Below are positions 46,399 to 56,076 of a stretch of DNA of 64,000 bases, in pieces. The stretch covers positions 1 to 64,000 of the forward strand of contig JAUNVB010000003.1 in the NCBI GenBank assembly GCA_030537835.1, given 5' to 3'. The position numbers were made by a program, and so were the translations under genes. Within the stretch, counting starts at the first letter, position 1, and each line of letters starts with the position of its first letter. The DNA comes from Andreesenia angusta (GTDB lineage Bacteria > Bacillota > Clostridia > Tissierellales > Gottschalkiaceae). Under the pieces are notes generated by a model. It saw nothing but the letters and a program-made list of their open reading frames with translations. It made no database searches and was not told the DNA's origin.

Positions 46399-47271
46399 CT
46401 ACCCTCTAATTATCTTATCTGCTAAAGCTCTACCTAATCTCAGCCCATCTTCTAAATTACCCGATATATCTTTTTTTACCAATTTTCCATTTAATTCAAA
46501 CATACCAATTATATATAGATCATAATTTTCTACTATGGAATATGCTCCTATTGGTGAATGACAATTCCCATCTAATGCTCTCATGAAGCTTCTCTCAGAT
46601 TCAATTCTCAATCTTTCAATTTCATTATCTAATCGTCTTAATTCAAGATCATATTCGCTATTTTTTATAGTCTCTATACCTAATGCTCCTTGTCCTACTG
46701 CTGGTATAAATGATTCTGGATTAAATTTTTGTGTTATTAAATTCTCAAGATTCATCCTTACGAGACCGGCTGTTGCTAAAATTATCCCAGATAAGTTCTC
46801 ACTCTCTATCTTTTCTATTCTAGTCTGAATATTGCCTCTTACTGGTACTACTTCTATATCTGGTCTTAATTCTTTTACTAAAGCCCTTCTTCGTATACTC
46901 GATGTTCCTATCCTCGCATATTTTGGTAAATCATCAAAACTAATACCATCTCTTCCTATAAAAGCATCTGTAGTATCTTCTCTTACAGGGATAGCTGATA
47001 AATAAAAATCATCTAATAATTCAAACGGCATATCCTTCATACTATGAACGGCACAATGAGACTCCCTTTTTAAAAGAGAATATTCTATCTCCTTTATGAA
47101 TACTCCTTTTCCACCTATTTTATCTATTGTAATATCGAGTCTTTTATCTCCTAATGTTTCTATTAATAGCTTTTCTGCCTCATAGCCTAAATCAGACCTT
47201 ATTCTATCTATAACATAGTCAGCCTGTGCTTGAGCTAAAAGCGATCTTCTAGTTCCGACTATCATCTTCAA
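46399..47271 (-). CDS. hemC: Porphobilinogen deaminase HemC
   Basis: A 290-residue enzyme that assembles four porphobilinogens into hydroxymethylbilane. IVGTRRSLLAQAQ opens the protein, VGTSSIRRRALV is central, and MRALDGNCHSPIGAYS holds the cysteine that binds the dipyrromethane cofactor. The start was set at TTG 47271 because GGAGGTGAT lies just before it; it then overlaps the upstream gene's end. Confidence 0.9.
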   Translation of the reverse strand: MKMIVGTRRSLLAQAQADYVIDRIRSDLGYEAEKLLIETLGDKRLDITIDKIGGKGVFIKEIEYSLLKRESHCAVHSMKDMPFELLDDFYLSAIPVREDTTDAFIGRDGISFDDLPKYARIGTSSIRRRALVKELRPDIEVVPVRGNIQTRIEKIESENLSGIILATAGLVRMNLENLITQKFNPESFIPAVGQGALGIETIKNSEYDLELRRLDNEIERLRIESERSFMRALDGNCHSPIGAYSIVENYDLYIIGMFELNGKLVKKDISGNLEDGLRLGRALADKIIRG

Positions 47272-47935
47272 AAATATCACCTCCATAAAATAGCTTTAAA
47301 ATCATATCTGCCTTATTCTCATTATAGAAATAAAAAAAATCATCAGAATTTATAAATTTCATTATCTCATATCTAAGAGATTCGTCTATATTCATCTCTA
47401 TTAATCTCTTTCTAAGACTGATTATATAATCTATAAAATCATCGTATTCAAATAATATATTTTCAATCTTCTCTGATATATATCTTGAACTAATAGGAGA
47501 AGCTCCTATCGTTCTCATTGAAAAAGCTAATCTATCTGTCTCTTTTTGAATTGGTATTATAGTATTTCCTAGAGAATAGTCCTCTCCAAATAAATATAGT
47601 TTTTTCTTTTTCTCACAAAGAGATTTAATATATAGATTAAACTCTTCATCATTTGTCAATATATTTATTATATGATAATTATCTATAATGCTCTCTAATT
47701 TCGTTTTTCTATCTAATCTCTTTATATTTCCATTATTAATTCCTTTTTTTATATATTCAGATTCTATATTTTTAGAGTATATATCTGGATTTATGCCTTG
47801 ATTGTTAAAAGATTTCATCTTTATCTCCGCTGCCCTTCCTCCTCCTAGGATTAGGACATCTATATCATTTTTCAGAAATACCGATTTATATTCAATATTT
47901 TTTATATGAATATTTTTTTTATTATCCTTATGCAT
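47249..47935 (-). CDS. Precorrin-2 dehydrogenase-like (sirohaem synthase N-terminal family)
   Basis: A 228-residue protein with a Rossmann NAD site (DVLILGGGRAAEIKMKSFNNQG) and a C-terminal helical part (TIGASPISSRYISEKIE) as in Met8/SirC-type precorrin-2 dehydrogenases. These make sirohydrochlorin, the substrate of CbiX in the anaerobic route. The N-terminus is longer than usual by about 15 residues. It overlaps both hemA upstream and hemC downstream. The catalytic Asp is not assigned with certainty. Confidence 0.75.
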   Translation of the reverse strand: MHKDNKKNIHIKNIEYKSVFLKNDIDVLILGGGRAAEIKMKSFNNQGINPDIYSKNIESEYIKKGINNGNIKRLDRKTKLESIIDNYHIINILTNDEEFNLYIKSLCEKKKKLYLFGEDYSLGNTIIPIQKETDRLAFSMRTIGASPISSRYISEKIENILFEYDDFIDYIISLRKRLIEMNIDESLRYEIMKFINSDDFFYFYNENKADMILKLFYGGDIFEDDSRN

Positions 47936-49086
47936 TCTTCTCTATTCCCTTCTAGATACTCTTCTTTTAGAACTTCTATTGCTCTATTGATATATGCATT
48001 AGCAACACTATCCATTAAGGTATATGAATAGTCTATTATATCTTTCGTCTCAAGCTTATTTACGAAAGATCTATGTCTTTTATCTACGATTTCTTTCTTT
48101 CTATTTTTTATATCGATTATATAGGGTATTAGATCTTTTGTGGATTTCCAATTATTAAACTCTTCAATATATTTCTCTAAAATATAATAGTAGTTTTCCA
48201 TTATTTCCTCTCTCTTAATCTGATTCTCATGATCCATCTTATCGAGTCTATCTATATTGAAAACTTCTATTCCTTCTATATCATAGACATTATCATCAAC
48301 ATCTCTTGGGACTGCAAGATCAAAAATCAATTTATCTTTTAAATCTTCATTCCTCTTTATAACTGTATGAGGTGCAGAAGTTGCTGAGATTATACAGTCT
48401 ATATCATTATAGTAATTTTCTCTCTCTTTAAAGTTTATAAATTCAACTTTTTCATCAAAATAATCTATCTCACATTCTTCTCTAGCAACTATATATAATT
48501 TTTCAAAATTAGTTGCTAGAAGATATTTAAAGCTTAGTTTTCCTACTTCTCCATAACCTATTATCATAAATCGTTTACAATTTCTCTTTATACTCTCTTT
48601 AACTGAAATAGAAGAATATGATATCGGTATCTTATATAATTCCGTACTCTTTCTAAATTCTTTACCACAAGCTATTACTTTTTTAAATAATCTTGAAAAC
48701 TCACTACTTAAACTCCCATTGTTTAATGATTTTTCATATGCCTTCTTAACTTGTGATAATATCTGATCTTCTCCTTTTATCAAGGAATCAAAGCCACATA
48801 CGAGTCTCATAAGATGTTCAATTGTCTCATCTTCTCCTTTATAGAAACTATATCTTTTTAATGACTTATCCCAATTCATTATTTCAAAAATATTATCCCT
48901 AATATCTTCACTCTTTTCATCTGAAATAAAATATATTTCTGTTCGATTGCATGTACTGAGAATTACAGATTCTTCTGCTATCTCATTTAATATATCTAAA
49001 TATCTCTCAATTCTCTTATTTACTATAGAAAATTTTTCTCTTATGTCTATAGGTAATCTATGATCTACTCCTATAGATTGAATCAT
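47902..49086 (-). CDS. hemA: Glutamyl-tRNA reductase HemA
   Basis: A 394-residue NADPH enzyme that reduces glutamyl-tRNA to glutamate-1-semialdehyde, the first step of tetrapyrrole synthesis. The catalytic cysteine lies in ESVILSTCNRTEIYF (about 50), LVCGFDSLIKGEDQILSQVKKAYE is the family signature, and the NADPH site is RFMIIGYGEVGKLSFKYL. Its start is a few bases from the upstream reductase stop. Confidence 0.95.
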   Translation of the reverse strand: MIQSIGVDHRLPIDIREKFSIVNKRIERYLDILNEIAEESVILSTCNRTEIYFISDEKSEDIRDNIFEIMNWDKSLKRYSFYKGEDETIEHLMRLVCGFDSLIKGEDQILSQVKKAYEKSLNNGSLSSEFSRLFKKVIACGKEFRKSTELYKIPISYSSISVKESIKRNCKRFMIIGYGEVGKLSFKYLLATNFEKLYIVAREECEIDYFDEKVEFINFKERENYYNDIDCIISATSAPHTVIKRNEDLKDKLIFDLAVPRDVDDNVYDIEGIEVFNIDRLDKMDHENQIKREEIMENYYYILEKYIEEFNNWKSTKDLIPYIIDIKNRKKEIVDKRHRSFVNKLETKDIIDYSYTLMDSVANAYINRAIEVLKEEYLEGNREECIRIIKKIFI

Positions 49087-49814
49087 AATATCAGCTCCAA
49101 AATCTCATCAATACTGCTAATTCCTTCTTCCTTAGATCTTCTTAAAATCAAAGGCTCTATTCCTAATTCTAAGCAAGCCTTTATCTTCTCCTCTGTCCCT
49201 CCAGATTTCCCACTATTTTTCATTACTACATATTTTGCTCCATAATTTTTAAACATAGCTTTATTGAAATCTATCGAGAATGGTCCTAAGACTGCTACAA
49301 TATCTCTTAAATTTATATTGTTTTGTTTGCATATATTAATTCCAAAGCTCGCAGGTAAAATTCTATATATGAATCTATTATCATTTCTGACAGATTCAAA
49401 TTCCTCTATATATTTACTCCCTGTTGTGAAAAACACATTACCTTTTAATATATTAATATATCTTTTTAATTCTTCTATATTATCAAAACTCTTATATTTT
49501 TCTATATCTATTTCATCTCTTAAATATCTTATATATTCTATATTTAAATCCTTTGCTGCTCTCTTTGCATTTTCGCTTACTATATCTGCAAACGGATGGG
49601 AAATATCTATTATCTTTTCTATACTCTTTTCAATAATAAATTCTTTCATTTCTTGATAATCCATACTCTTTATTAAAATATTCTCTTTATATTCTCTTAT
49701 CTGATTTACTCCTTCTTCAGATACGACCGTTATTAAAAAATCTCTATAATTTTTTTCTTTAAGTTTACGGACTAGTTCTTTAGTCTCACTAGTTCCTCCA
49801 ATTATCCAGATCAA
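49083..49814 (-). CDS. cbiJ: Cobalt-precorrin-6A reductase CbiJ/CobK
   Basis: A 243-residue NAD(P)H reductase. IWIIGGTSETKELVRKL is the opening nucleotide-binding motif, and DISHPFADIVSENAKRAAKDL is the family core, with an Arg/Tyr-rich segment after it (NIEYIRYLRDEI). It reduces cobalt-precorrin-6A in the corrin ring pathway. It is here away from the main cbi operon, but overlaps both cbiH and hemA. The gene is next to hemA in several clostridia. Confidence 0.85.
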   Translation of the reverse strand: MIWIIGGTSETKELVRKLKEKNYRDFLITVVSEEGVNQIREYKENILIKSMDYQEMKEFIIEKSIEKIIDISHPFADIVSENAKRAAKDLNIEYIRYLRDEIDIEKYKSFDNIEELKRYINILKGNVFFTTGSKYIEEFESVRNDNRFIYRILPASFGINICKQNNINLRDIVAVLGPFSIDFNKAMFKNYGAKYVVMKNSGKSGGTEEKIKACLELGIEPLILRRSKEEGISSIDEILELIL

Positions 49815-50530
49815 ATATCATATCCTCTTGGCGTTATTATCTTACCATCTCTCATAAAGCTCTCTTTATTCCCTATAATTATAACGGTCATCATATCAAT
49901 CTCTTCAAAATCTATATCTTTGACAGTGCTTATCTTTATCTCTCTTCCTTTTCTTCCTGAATGTCTTACTATTCCAACAGGTGTATTCCCATCTTTATAC
50001 TTACTTATTATTTCAAATGCTTCTACTATCTGACTCTGTCTATTCTTACTTCTTGGATTATATAGAGATATTACAAAATCAGATTTTGCTGCTGCTTCTA
50101 TTCTTGATTTTATCAATTCCCACGGGGTTAATAAATCAGATAGAGATATAATTGCAAAATCATGCATTATCGGTGCACCAAGTTCTGATGCTGCAGAAAA
50201 AGCTGCAGTTACTCCAGGTACTACTTCAATATCTATTCCTTTTGCCATCTCATAGATTGGCCCTGCCATACCATAGATTCCCGCATCTCCTGTACTTATA
50301 ATAGCAGTATCCTTACCATTTTTCACTGCTTCTATTGCAAGTTTGCACCTTTCTATTTCTCCTCTCATTCCTGTACTTATAATTTCTTTATCTTCTATTA
50401 GATCTCTGATTAAATCTATATAATAATTATATCCTACTACTGTATCAACTTTCTTTAATATCTCTACTGCCTTCAATGTCATATGTTCTCTACTACCTGG
50501 TCCTATTCCAACTATAAATAATTTTTTCAT
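49811..50530 (-). CDS. cbiH: Cobalt-precorrin-3 C17-methyltransferase CbiH/CobJ
   Basis: A 239-residue SAM methyltransferase of the corrin family: KLFIVGIGPGSREHMTLKAVEIL and ISTGDAGIYGMAGPIYEMA, with VVPGVTAAFSAASELGAPIMHDF typical of CbiH, which also contracts the ring. The ATG at 50530 was chosen by its GGAG site; an upstream in-frame ATG would overlap it. It is the first gene of hem/cob operon 1. No riboswitch is seen before it. Confidence 0.9.
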   Translation of the reverse strand: MKKLFIVGIGPGSREHMTLKAVEILKKVDTVVGYNYYIDLIRDLIEDKEIISTGMRGEIERCKLAIEAVKNGKDTAIISTGDAGIYGMAGPIYEMAKGIDIEVVPGVTAAFSAASELGAPIMHDFAIISLSDLLTPWELIKSRIEAAAKSDFVISLYNPRSKNRQSQIVEAFEIISKYKDGNTPVGIVRHSGRKGREIKISTVKDIDFEEIDMMTVIIIGNKESFMRDGKIITPRGYDI

Positions 50531-50708
50531 AAACAAACACTCCATCTAATTAATTTTCCTCTCACTCTATTTTATCAAATATTTAATTAAATATCTTTTT
50601 TTATTCTCTTCTTTAGAATATAGAGCTCAGAGGACTATATAAAAGTATGGATATAGTGTATAATGGTATTAGCGTATTTTGTTTCAAATATTTTAAGGAG
50701 ATGATTTT

Positions 50709-51596
50709 TTGGATCAAAAGAAATTAGAAAGAATTAAAAATGGTAAAGGATTTATAGCAGCATTAGATCAAAGTGGTGGAAGTACTCCAAGAGCATTAAA
50801 GCTTTATGGTATCGCTGAAGATTCATATTCATCAGAAGATGAAATGTTTGATCTTGTACATGAAATGAGAAGCAGAATAATAAAGTCAGAGGCTTTTAAT
50901 TCTGATTCTATATTAGGAGCAATATTATTCGAACAAACTATGGATAGAGATATAGATGGTGTTCCTACAGCTGATTACTTATGGGATAAAAAAGGAATTG
51001 TAGCTTTTTTAAAGGTTGATAAAGGTCTTGATGAACTTAAAAATGGAGTTCAGCTTATGAAGCCTATCCCTGAGCTTGACTCTACTCTTAAGAGAGCTTT
51101 AGAAAAAAATATATTTGGTACTAAAATGCGTTCCGTTATAAAGGAAGCTAATGAAGAAGGTATCAAAGCTATAGTTGAGCAACAATTTGAAATCGGTAAA
51201 CAAATAGCTGAAGCTGGATTAATGCCAATAATAGAGCCTGAAGTAGATATAAATGCAGCTGATAAAAAAGAATGTGAAGATATTCTAAAAAGAGAAATGC
51301 AAAAAGAAATAGATAAACTACCTGAAGGTATGGAGGTTATGCTTAAACTTACTATACCTACAGAAGCAAATCTATATAAAGAATTAATAGATAATCCTAA
51401 GATATTAAGAGTAGTTGCTCTTTCTGGTGGATATACTAGAGAAGACGCAAATAAGCTTTTAGCGAAGAACGAGGGAATGATAGCTTCTTTCTCACGTGCT
51501 TTAACTGAAGGATTGAATGTTAAGCAAACAGATGAAGAATTCAATAAGCTATTCGATGAATCTATCCTAAGCATAGCTGAAGCTTCGAATAAATAA
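50709..51596 (+). CDS. fda: Class I fructose-bisphosphate aldolase
   Basis: A 295-residue class I (Schiff-base) aldolase of the bacterial Fda type: [21 protein letters not shown] near the start, [26 protein letters not shown] with a lysine, and [10 protein letters not shown] later. It cleaves fructose-1,6-bisphosphate in glycolysis and needs no metal. The start is TTG at 50709 with AAGGAG upstream. TATAAT at about 50659-50664 is the likely -10. A strong terminator follows. Confidence 0.9.
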   Translation: MDQKKLERIKNGKGFIAALDQSGGSTPRALKLYGIAEDSYSSEDEMFDLVHEMRSRIIKSEAFNSDSILGAILFEQTMDRDIDGVPTADYLWDKKGIVAFLKVDKGLDELKNGVQLMKPIPELDSTLKRALEKNIFGTKMRSVIKEANEEGIKAIVEQQFEIGKQIAEAGLMPIIEPEVDINAADKKECEDILKREMQKEIDKLPEGMEVMLKLTIPTEANLYKELIDNPKILRVVALSGGYTREDANKLLAKNEGMIASFSRALTEGLNVKQTDEEFNKLFDESILSIAEASNK

Positions 51597-51602
51597 AGTA
51601 TT

Positions 51603-51633
51603 CCCCTGTGAGATAAGTCACAGGGGTTTTTTT
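51603..51633 (+). terminator. Terminator of the aldolase gene
   Basis: CCCCTGTGA-GATAAG-TCACAGGGG followed by seven T: a classic intrinsic terminator, 6 bases after the stop. Confidence 0.95.
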
Positions 51634-51833
51634 ATTTAAACTTTCATATTGTTCGTTTTTTTCTCTTATGATAGAATGAAAAAAATACTCATATTTCATT
51701 AGTCTTCTCCTATCATTTTAAGAACATAATTGTCCTTTTATAAAAAGAAGAATTTATAATAATATGGAATATTTGAGTATTATGTGGTAAAGTCAATATA
51801 AAAAATTTATCTAATTATAATTAGGAGGTCGAA

Positions 51834-52364
51834 ATGAAAAATAAATGGATTATATCTGCAATCGTCTTAGGCTTATCTTTTTTTATCGCAATTTACTTTG
51901 CAAAACCAATCGGTGTGAGTACTCAATTTAGTGTGCTGAGTGGAAAAGCCCATCAAATCGTTCATGATATCGTATCTGATGAACCCCTTATAGTAGAAAA
52001 TGATGGGTATCACTCTATAAACGCTTATTATGATAAGAGTGATGGAAAGATTGCAAAGAATATTATGAATTTAAATAATTATGGCATATTATTTTTTATC
52101 AGTATTTTTATAGGTGCTTTTTTAGGTAAAATCTTATTGAAAAGAAATACTTCAGAATCTTATAAAAGAAAATTGAATAAGAAGAGAGTTCTTATATCTT
52201 TTATAAGTGGAGCTCTGCTTCTCTATGGAGCAAGATTTGCTGGTGGATGTACTAGTGGTCATATGATGAGTGGCATGATGCAATCCTCTGTGTCAGGATT
52301 TGTCTTTGCTTTCTTCGTATTTCTTATAGCTATACCTGTTGCTATAGGAGGTGAAGGGAAATGA
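51834..52364 (+). CDS. YeeE/YedE-family sulfur-compound transporter, first half
   Basis: A 176-residue membrane protein with about four helices. GARFAGGCTSGHMMSG carries the conserved Cys of the YeeE/YedE family, which imports thiosulfate or related sulfur species. An AGGAGG site precedes the ATG. It overlaps the second half-gene by 4 bases; together they correspond to one full-length YeeE. Confidence 0.85.
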   Translation: MKNKWIISAIVLGLSFFIAIYFAKPIGVSTQFSVLSGKAHQIVHDIVSDEPLIVENDGYHSINAYYDKSDGKIAKNIMNLNNYGILFFISIFIGAFLGKILLKRNTSESYKRKLNKKRVLISFISGALLLYGARFAGGCTSGHMMSGMMQSSVSGFVFAFFVFLIAIPVAIGGEGK

Positions 52365-52912
52365 TAAAACCTATTTTACTCGGATTGTTTTTTGGTTTTA
52401 GTCTATATTATGTAGGTGCAAATAATTTCCACAATATTTTAGATATGCTTCGCTTAAGAAATATGACTTTAGGAAAAATAATTTTCTTTGCTATTGGCTT
52501 TGCCGCTTTTCTGACGGGACTTACTGCTGAATTAGGCCTTTTAAATATTGACCATTTCAGTGTAAAACCAATGCATCTTGGCGTTATCTTAGGTGGATTA
52601 ATCTTTGGTATAGGTTTTGGTATGATCGGCCGCTGTCCTGGAACTTGTCCTGCTGCTATAGGCTCAGGTGACCTTAGAGATGCTGTTATAGCTTTTATAG
52701 GTGGTCTATTCGGTGCATTTTTATTTTCAATTTCTTATAAAAACCTTGATAATCTAGGAATATTTCAAAAGATGGATTTTGGAAAAATATCTCTTTTTCA
52801 AATAAGTAATAAATATGACTCCATCTTTCATCTCGGTCATTCTGGTCTTATTCTAATGGGAATAATCTTTATGATTCTGGCTTATCTCATACCTATGGAA
52901 ATAAGAAAATAA
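52361..52912 (+). CDS. YeeE/YedE-family sulfur-compound transporter, second half
   Basis: A 183-residue membrane protein with about five helices. GFGMIGRCPGTCPAAIGSGD holds two conserved cysteines of the pore in this family. The start overlaps the partner's stop (ATGA), so they are made together. Which sulfur species it carries is not evident; no TusA or rhodanese partner is adjacent. Confidence 0.85.
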   Translation: MIKPILLGLFFGFSLYYVGANNFHNILDMLRLRNMTLGKIIFFAIGFAAFLTGLTAELGLLNIDHFSVKPMHLGVILGGLIFGIGFGMIGRCPGTCPAAIGSGDLRDAVIAFIGGLFGAFLFSISYKNLDNLGIFQKMDFGKISLFQISNKYDSIFHLGHSGLILMGIIFMILAYLIPMEIRK

Positions 52913-53360
52913 ATCCTTAAAGATTAAACGGTTGTATAATTTATAGTTTATATATTTAAATATGGTATTCTTAGTAAAATATTAATATATCAAAAATAAA
53001 GGACCAAGCCATTTTAGTTGCTTGGTCCTTTATTTTTTCTACATTATTTTAACGAGATGATTTGACAAAGAGCTATCAATAGTAGTTGCACTCTATGTTT
53101 TTCTCATTTTCTATTCAAATATATTCTTCTCAAAAATATTCCTAATATTATAAAACCAGGTTCCTATATCTATTAGATACATATCAAACTCTATGATTAG
53201 ATATGTGCAGTTTTAGTCAAAGAATTCGATAATTTTATCATAATTTATCAAAATAGCTTCTCCTTAAGAGAATCTTTCAAGAATCAAAAGCTTCGTTTAT
53301 CGATAGAATTTTTTGAATCTAATCTATCTATCAAAGAAATATTCGTAAATAAAAGATCTT
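52913..53360. other. Intergenic stretch after the YeeE pair
   Basis: Apart from the terminator at 52998-53031, it is AT-rich with many stops on both strands. No gene, tRNA or other RNA was recognised. It could hold degenerate DNA; nothing supports a call. Confidence 0.5.
52998..53031 (+). terminator. Terminator of the YeeE pair (GGACCAAGC-type stem)
   Basis: AAAGGACCAAGC-loop-GCTTGGTCCTTT is a perfect 12-base stem, followed by TATTTTTT. The stem matches those at 7847-7883 and 15667-15703, and all three keep part of AGTTGCTTGGTCC. Confidence 0.85.
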
Positions 53361-53663
53361 TTATTTTTTATATTTGTAATTTCTTAATACCTGAGTGTTT
53401 ATCTGTCCTCTAACAATCCAAAATGTATCTTTATTTTTATATTTTCCCCTATTCCCTAAAATATTATCGCATTTGTGACAAATCAAATGTCCCGGAATAT
53501 TTTTTATATCATTCTGAGCTTCAATAATTCTATGAAATTGCATTTTAATCAAATTCCCTTTTCCAGCTTTTTGATAAATAGCAATTGGAGTTTTACATTT
53601 AGCACATGAAATCTCTAGAGCATACCAATTCTTAACCTTCTTTATTGGAAATTTATATCTCAT
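53361..53663 (-). CDS. Zinc-ribbon-like small protein of unknown function
   Basis: A 100-residue, strongly basic protein with two CxxC pairs, CAKC (about 20-23) and CHKC (about 61-64), which can bind one zinc. The rest is RYKFPIKKVKNWYALEI and KFHRIIEAQND-like segments that I do not recognise as a named family. It starts on the last base of the choloylglycine-hydrolase stop (TAATG), so the two are co-translated. A link to the hydrolase is only contextual. Confidence 0.6.
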   Translation of the reverse strand: MRYKFPIKKVKNWYALEISCAKCKTPIAIYQKAGKGNLIKMQFHRIIEAQNDIKNIPGHLICHKCDNILGNRGKYKNKDTFWIVRGQINTQVLRNYKYKK

Positions 53664-54655
53664 TATATATCCCCTGTATTTATTTTTTCAAATTCAAAAT
53701 CTTTCTTAAAGGGAAACTTCTGTACTCCTTTTTCATCTTCAATTTCTTTAATATCTAATTTCTGTATATTAGGATTATCATAAGTCTTTAAATAGTATAT
53801 GAATTCATCCATATTACAGACTACAGAATAAGTGGTCTCATCAAATCTCCCTAAAGATTCTAGTTTTTCATCTACTTCAATTTCTCCTCTTAGCATTGAT
53901 ACTTTATCTAAAATCCTAAAAATTTGAACAATATTTGAATTCTCATCTTTTTCATTCACAGAATTATATTTTAGAAAAGCTGCGCGAACAAATCTACTCA
54001 TAGGTGTTGAATCACCTGGTAGCCCAAAAGCTCCTAATCCTTGTCCATATGAAGAAAACTCCACCTCTCCGAAGTATTGTCCTGGATTTTTTCTTCTAAG
54101 ATGCGAGTAGTTTTGAAGATTAGTCATTTGAGCTTTGAAATCCGGACTATTAGTCAATACACCTATTGGATTGTCATATACATTTAGCCCATTAATATCA
54201 GGCTCAATAACTATAGATTCATCTCCTTTAGCTACTATAAAATGAATATGTCCTCTAATTCGTCCTTTTAAACCACTTAGATTAAATATATCCTTTAAAT
54301 AAATTTTTTCTAAATCTCTTTTTATTTCGTCTAAAGAACCATATTGAGATAGTATATAGGCTATAAATTGATCTATAGTAAGTTTCACTTCAGAATCTCT
54401 ATATTCTTTCATCTCACTATATCCTTCAAAATTAAGAAGAGCCATTGATATGCCTTTTTCATTGATTGCATCAAAAAAGGCTGGTTGCGCATCATTAAGA
54501 ACTCCTATTCCAAATACAAAATATTTATTATTCCTTTCCCAAGAATATTTATATTCCTTAGGAATATATAAAAAACTCTCTCCAAACCTTGTATTTATAT
54601 CCATATTTCTACCAAAATAATTATTTCCATTTTTATAAGTAAAGAAAGTACACAT
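53663..54655 (-). CDS. Choloylglycine hydrolase/penicillin V acylase-family enzyme
   Basis: A 330-residue N-terminal nucleophile hydrolase. Cys2, exposed after Met removal, is the nucleophile (MCTFFTYKNGNNYFGRNMDI, with Arg/Asp as in the family), and Asn and Arg ligands lie in later blocks (GVLTNSPDF). Family members cleave bile-salt, penicillin V or acyl-homoserine-lactone amides; the exact substrate cannot be settled here. A GGAG-type site precedes the ATG. It precedes the zinc-ribbon gene. Confidence 0.8.
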   Translation of the reverse strand: MCTFFTYKNGNNYFGRNMDINTRFGESFLYIPKEYKYSWERNNKYFVFGIGVLNDAQPAFFDAINEKGISMALLNFEGYSEMKEYRDSEVKLTIDQFIAYILSQYGSLDEIKRDLEKIYLKDIFNLSGLKGRIRGHIHFIVAKGDESIVIEPDINGLNVYDNPIGVLTNSPDFKAQMTNLQNYSHLRRKNPGQYFGEVEFSSYGQGLGAFGLPGDSTPMSRFVRAAFLKYNSVNEKDENSNIVQIFRILDKVSMLRGEIEVDEKLESLGRFDETTYSVVCNMDEFIYYLKTYDNPNIQKLDIKEIEDEKGVQKFPFKKDFEFEKINTGDI

Positions 54656-54679
54656 AATATATCACTCCTTAGATATTTA

Positions 54680-55003
54680 CTATACTTTTTTTCTATTAAG
54701 TCTTATCAATTTTTCAAATTCCGAAGTAGTTTTTCTAACTATAATATATCTTCTAATTCCTTGAACTAAGGCAAATACCGAAAATATCATAGCTGATATA
54801 CCTATATAATACAATAGTTTTGATTCATTAAATAATTTTAACAGTCCTATTCCACTTCCTAATATTCCGATGAAAGTTCTGATATAAGATAAGGCCGTTC
54901 TTTCATTGGCTAATATAGTTCTTTCTATAGACAAAATATCATTCATTTTTAAATTAGACTTAAAATTTTCTGTTTTTCTTAAAATTAATTCTTCCTTATC
55001 CAT
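54680..55003 (-). CDS. DUF202 (YidH-like) small membrane protein
   Basis: A 107-residue protein. Residues about 25-45 are the DUF202 signature LSIERTILANERTALSYIRT, followed by hydrophobic helices (FIGILGSGIGLLKLF, YYIGISAMIFSVFALVQGI). The ATG at 55003 lies behind AAAGGTG; an upstream GTG is an alternative. Function is unknown. It lies about 20 bases after cbiG and could be part of the cbi operon's read-through. Confidence 0.8.
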   Translation of the reverse strand: MDKEELILRKTENFKSNLKMNDILSIERTILANERTALSYIRTFIGILGSGIGLLKLFNESKLLYYIGISAMIFSVFALVQGIRRYIIVRKTTSEFEKLIRLNRKKV

Positions 55004-55023
55004 AAACACCTTTCCTTTATATA

Positions 55024-56076
55024 TTAAATCTTTCTACCTATGGTTACAGTCATGCCTTCTCTTTTCTCTATATCTACTATTATATTTCTGCTCATCTTAT
55101 AAGCTGCGGTCTGAGAAACAGAACTCACTCCAACAGTTTTTTTTACGAATTCACTTCCAGGAAATAAATCTTCAAATTCTAATAATGCTTCTTTAGAAAA
55201 AACTCTGTACTCAGCATTTAGAAACTCAGCTAATTCTATAATACCGAATTCATCTTCTTTAATATCTATACTCCCTATAGCTTTAACCGCTCTTAAAGAT
55301 AGATTATTTCTTTCAAAAATTTCGGATACAAAATCTCTGATTTGATAGACGGAAGTATTTCTTCTACATCCAATACCTATATAAAGCTCCTTTGGAATTA
55401 GTACACAGATATTTTCTTTCAATTTATAGGGTATATGAATAGATAATTTATCCTTAATATTCATATAACTACTTATCGCTATTATTCCCTCTATATTATT
55501 ATCAATAAAAAAATCATAATTCATATCAGATGTATTCATAAAAAACTTATTATCATAGTTTAAATCTTCACTTTCATCAGATATTATTGCAATATTTTTT
55601 CCTTCTACCATTAACTGAGTCAATTTCTTAGCATCCTCCATAGACTCAATTTCATATTGATTTCTAATGGCAAAAATATCTACAGCATCTATATTTCTTC
55701 CATCAGAAGCAGTAGTAATAATAGATTTCGATCCAATCATTTCAGACACAGTTTCACATAGTCTATTTGCGCCGCCTATATGTCCAGATAATAATGATAT
55801 CGTATACCTTCCTAGATCATCTATTACTATTACAGCAGGATCTGTTAATTTTGAATCTATATAAGGTGCTATAAGGCGTATAGCAATTCCTGTAGAAGAT
55901 ATGAATATCAATCCGTCATAAGATTTAAATATCTCTTCCATATTATCGCTTATCTTGCCATTAACAGTCTCTTTATTCTTTAAATCAGAATTAATGCCAA
56001 TATTTTCAAAACATTTCTTTATATCCTCTGCTATCTTCTTACCCGCGCTCGTAAAAGATATTATTGCTAATCTCAT
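55024..56076 (-). CDS. cbiG: Cobalt-precorrin-5A hydrolase CbiG
   Basis: A 350-residue protein that opens the delta-lactone of cobalt-precorrin-5A and releases acetaldehyde. The N-terminal part has LAIISFTSAGKKIAEDI and the core segment DGLIFISSTGIAIRLIAPYI with LLSGHIGGANRLCETV; the C-terminal part has LYIGIGCRRNTS and KKTVGVSSVSQTAAY. It is the last certain gene of the cbi operon and abuts cbiF. Confidence 0.95.
   Translation of the reverse strand: MRLAIISFTSAGKKIAEDIKKCFENIGINSDLKNKETVNGKISDNMEEIFKSYDGLIFISSTGIAIRLIAPYIDSKLTDPAVIVIDDLGRYTISLLSGHIGGANRLCETVSEMIGSKSIITTASDGRNIDAVDIFAIRNQYEIESMEDAKKLTQLMVEGKNIAIISDESEDLNYDNKFFMNTSDMNYDFFIDNNIEGIIAISSYMNIKDKLSIHIPYKLKENICVLIPKELYIGIGCRRNTSVYQIRDFVSEIFERNNLSLRAVKAIGSIDIKEDEFGIIELAEFLNAEYRVFSKEALLEFEDLFPGSEFVKKTVGVSSVSQTAAYKMSRNIIVDIEKREGMTVTIGRKI

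Noticed and set aside
53361-53663. HNH endonuclease for the CxxC protein
   Set aside because: The two CxxC pairs fit a zinc ribbon, but no His-Asn-His catalytic pattern was found.
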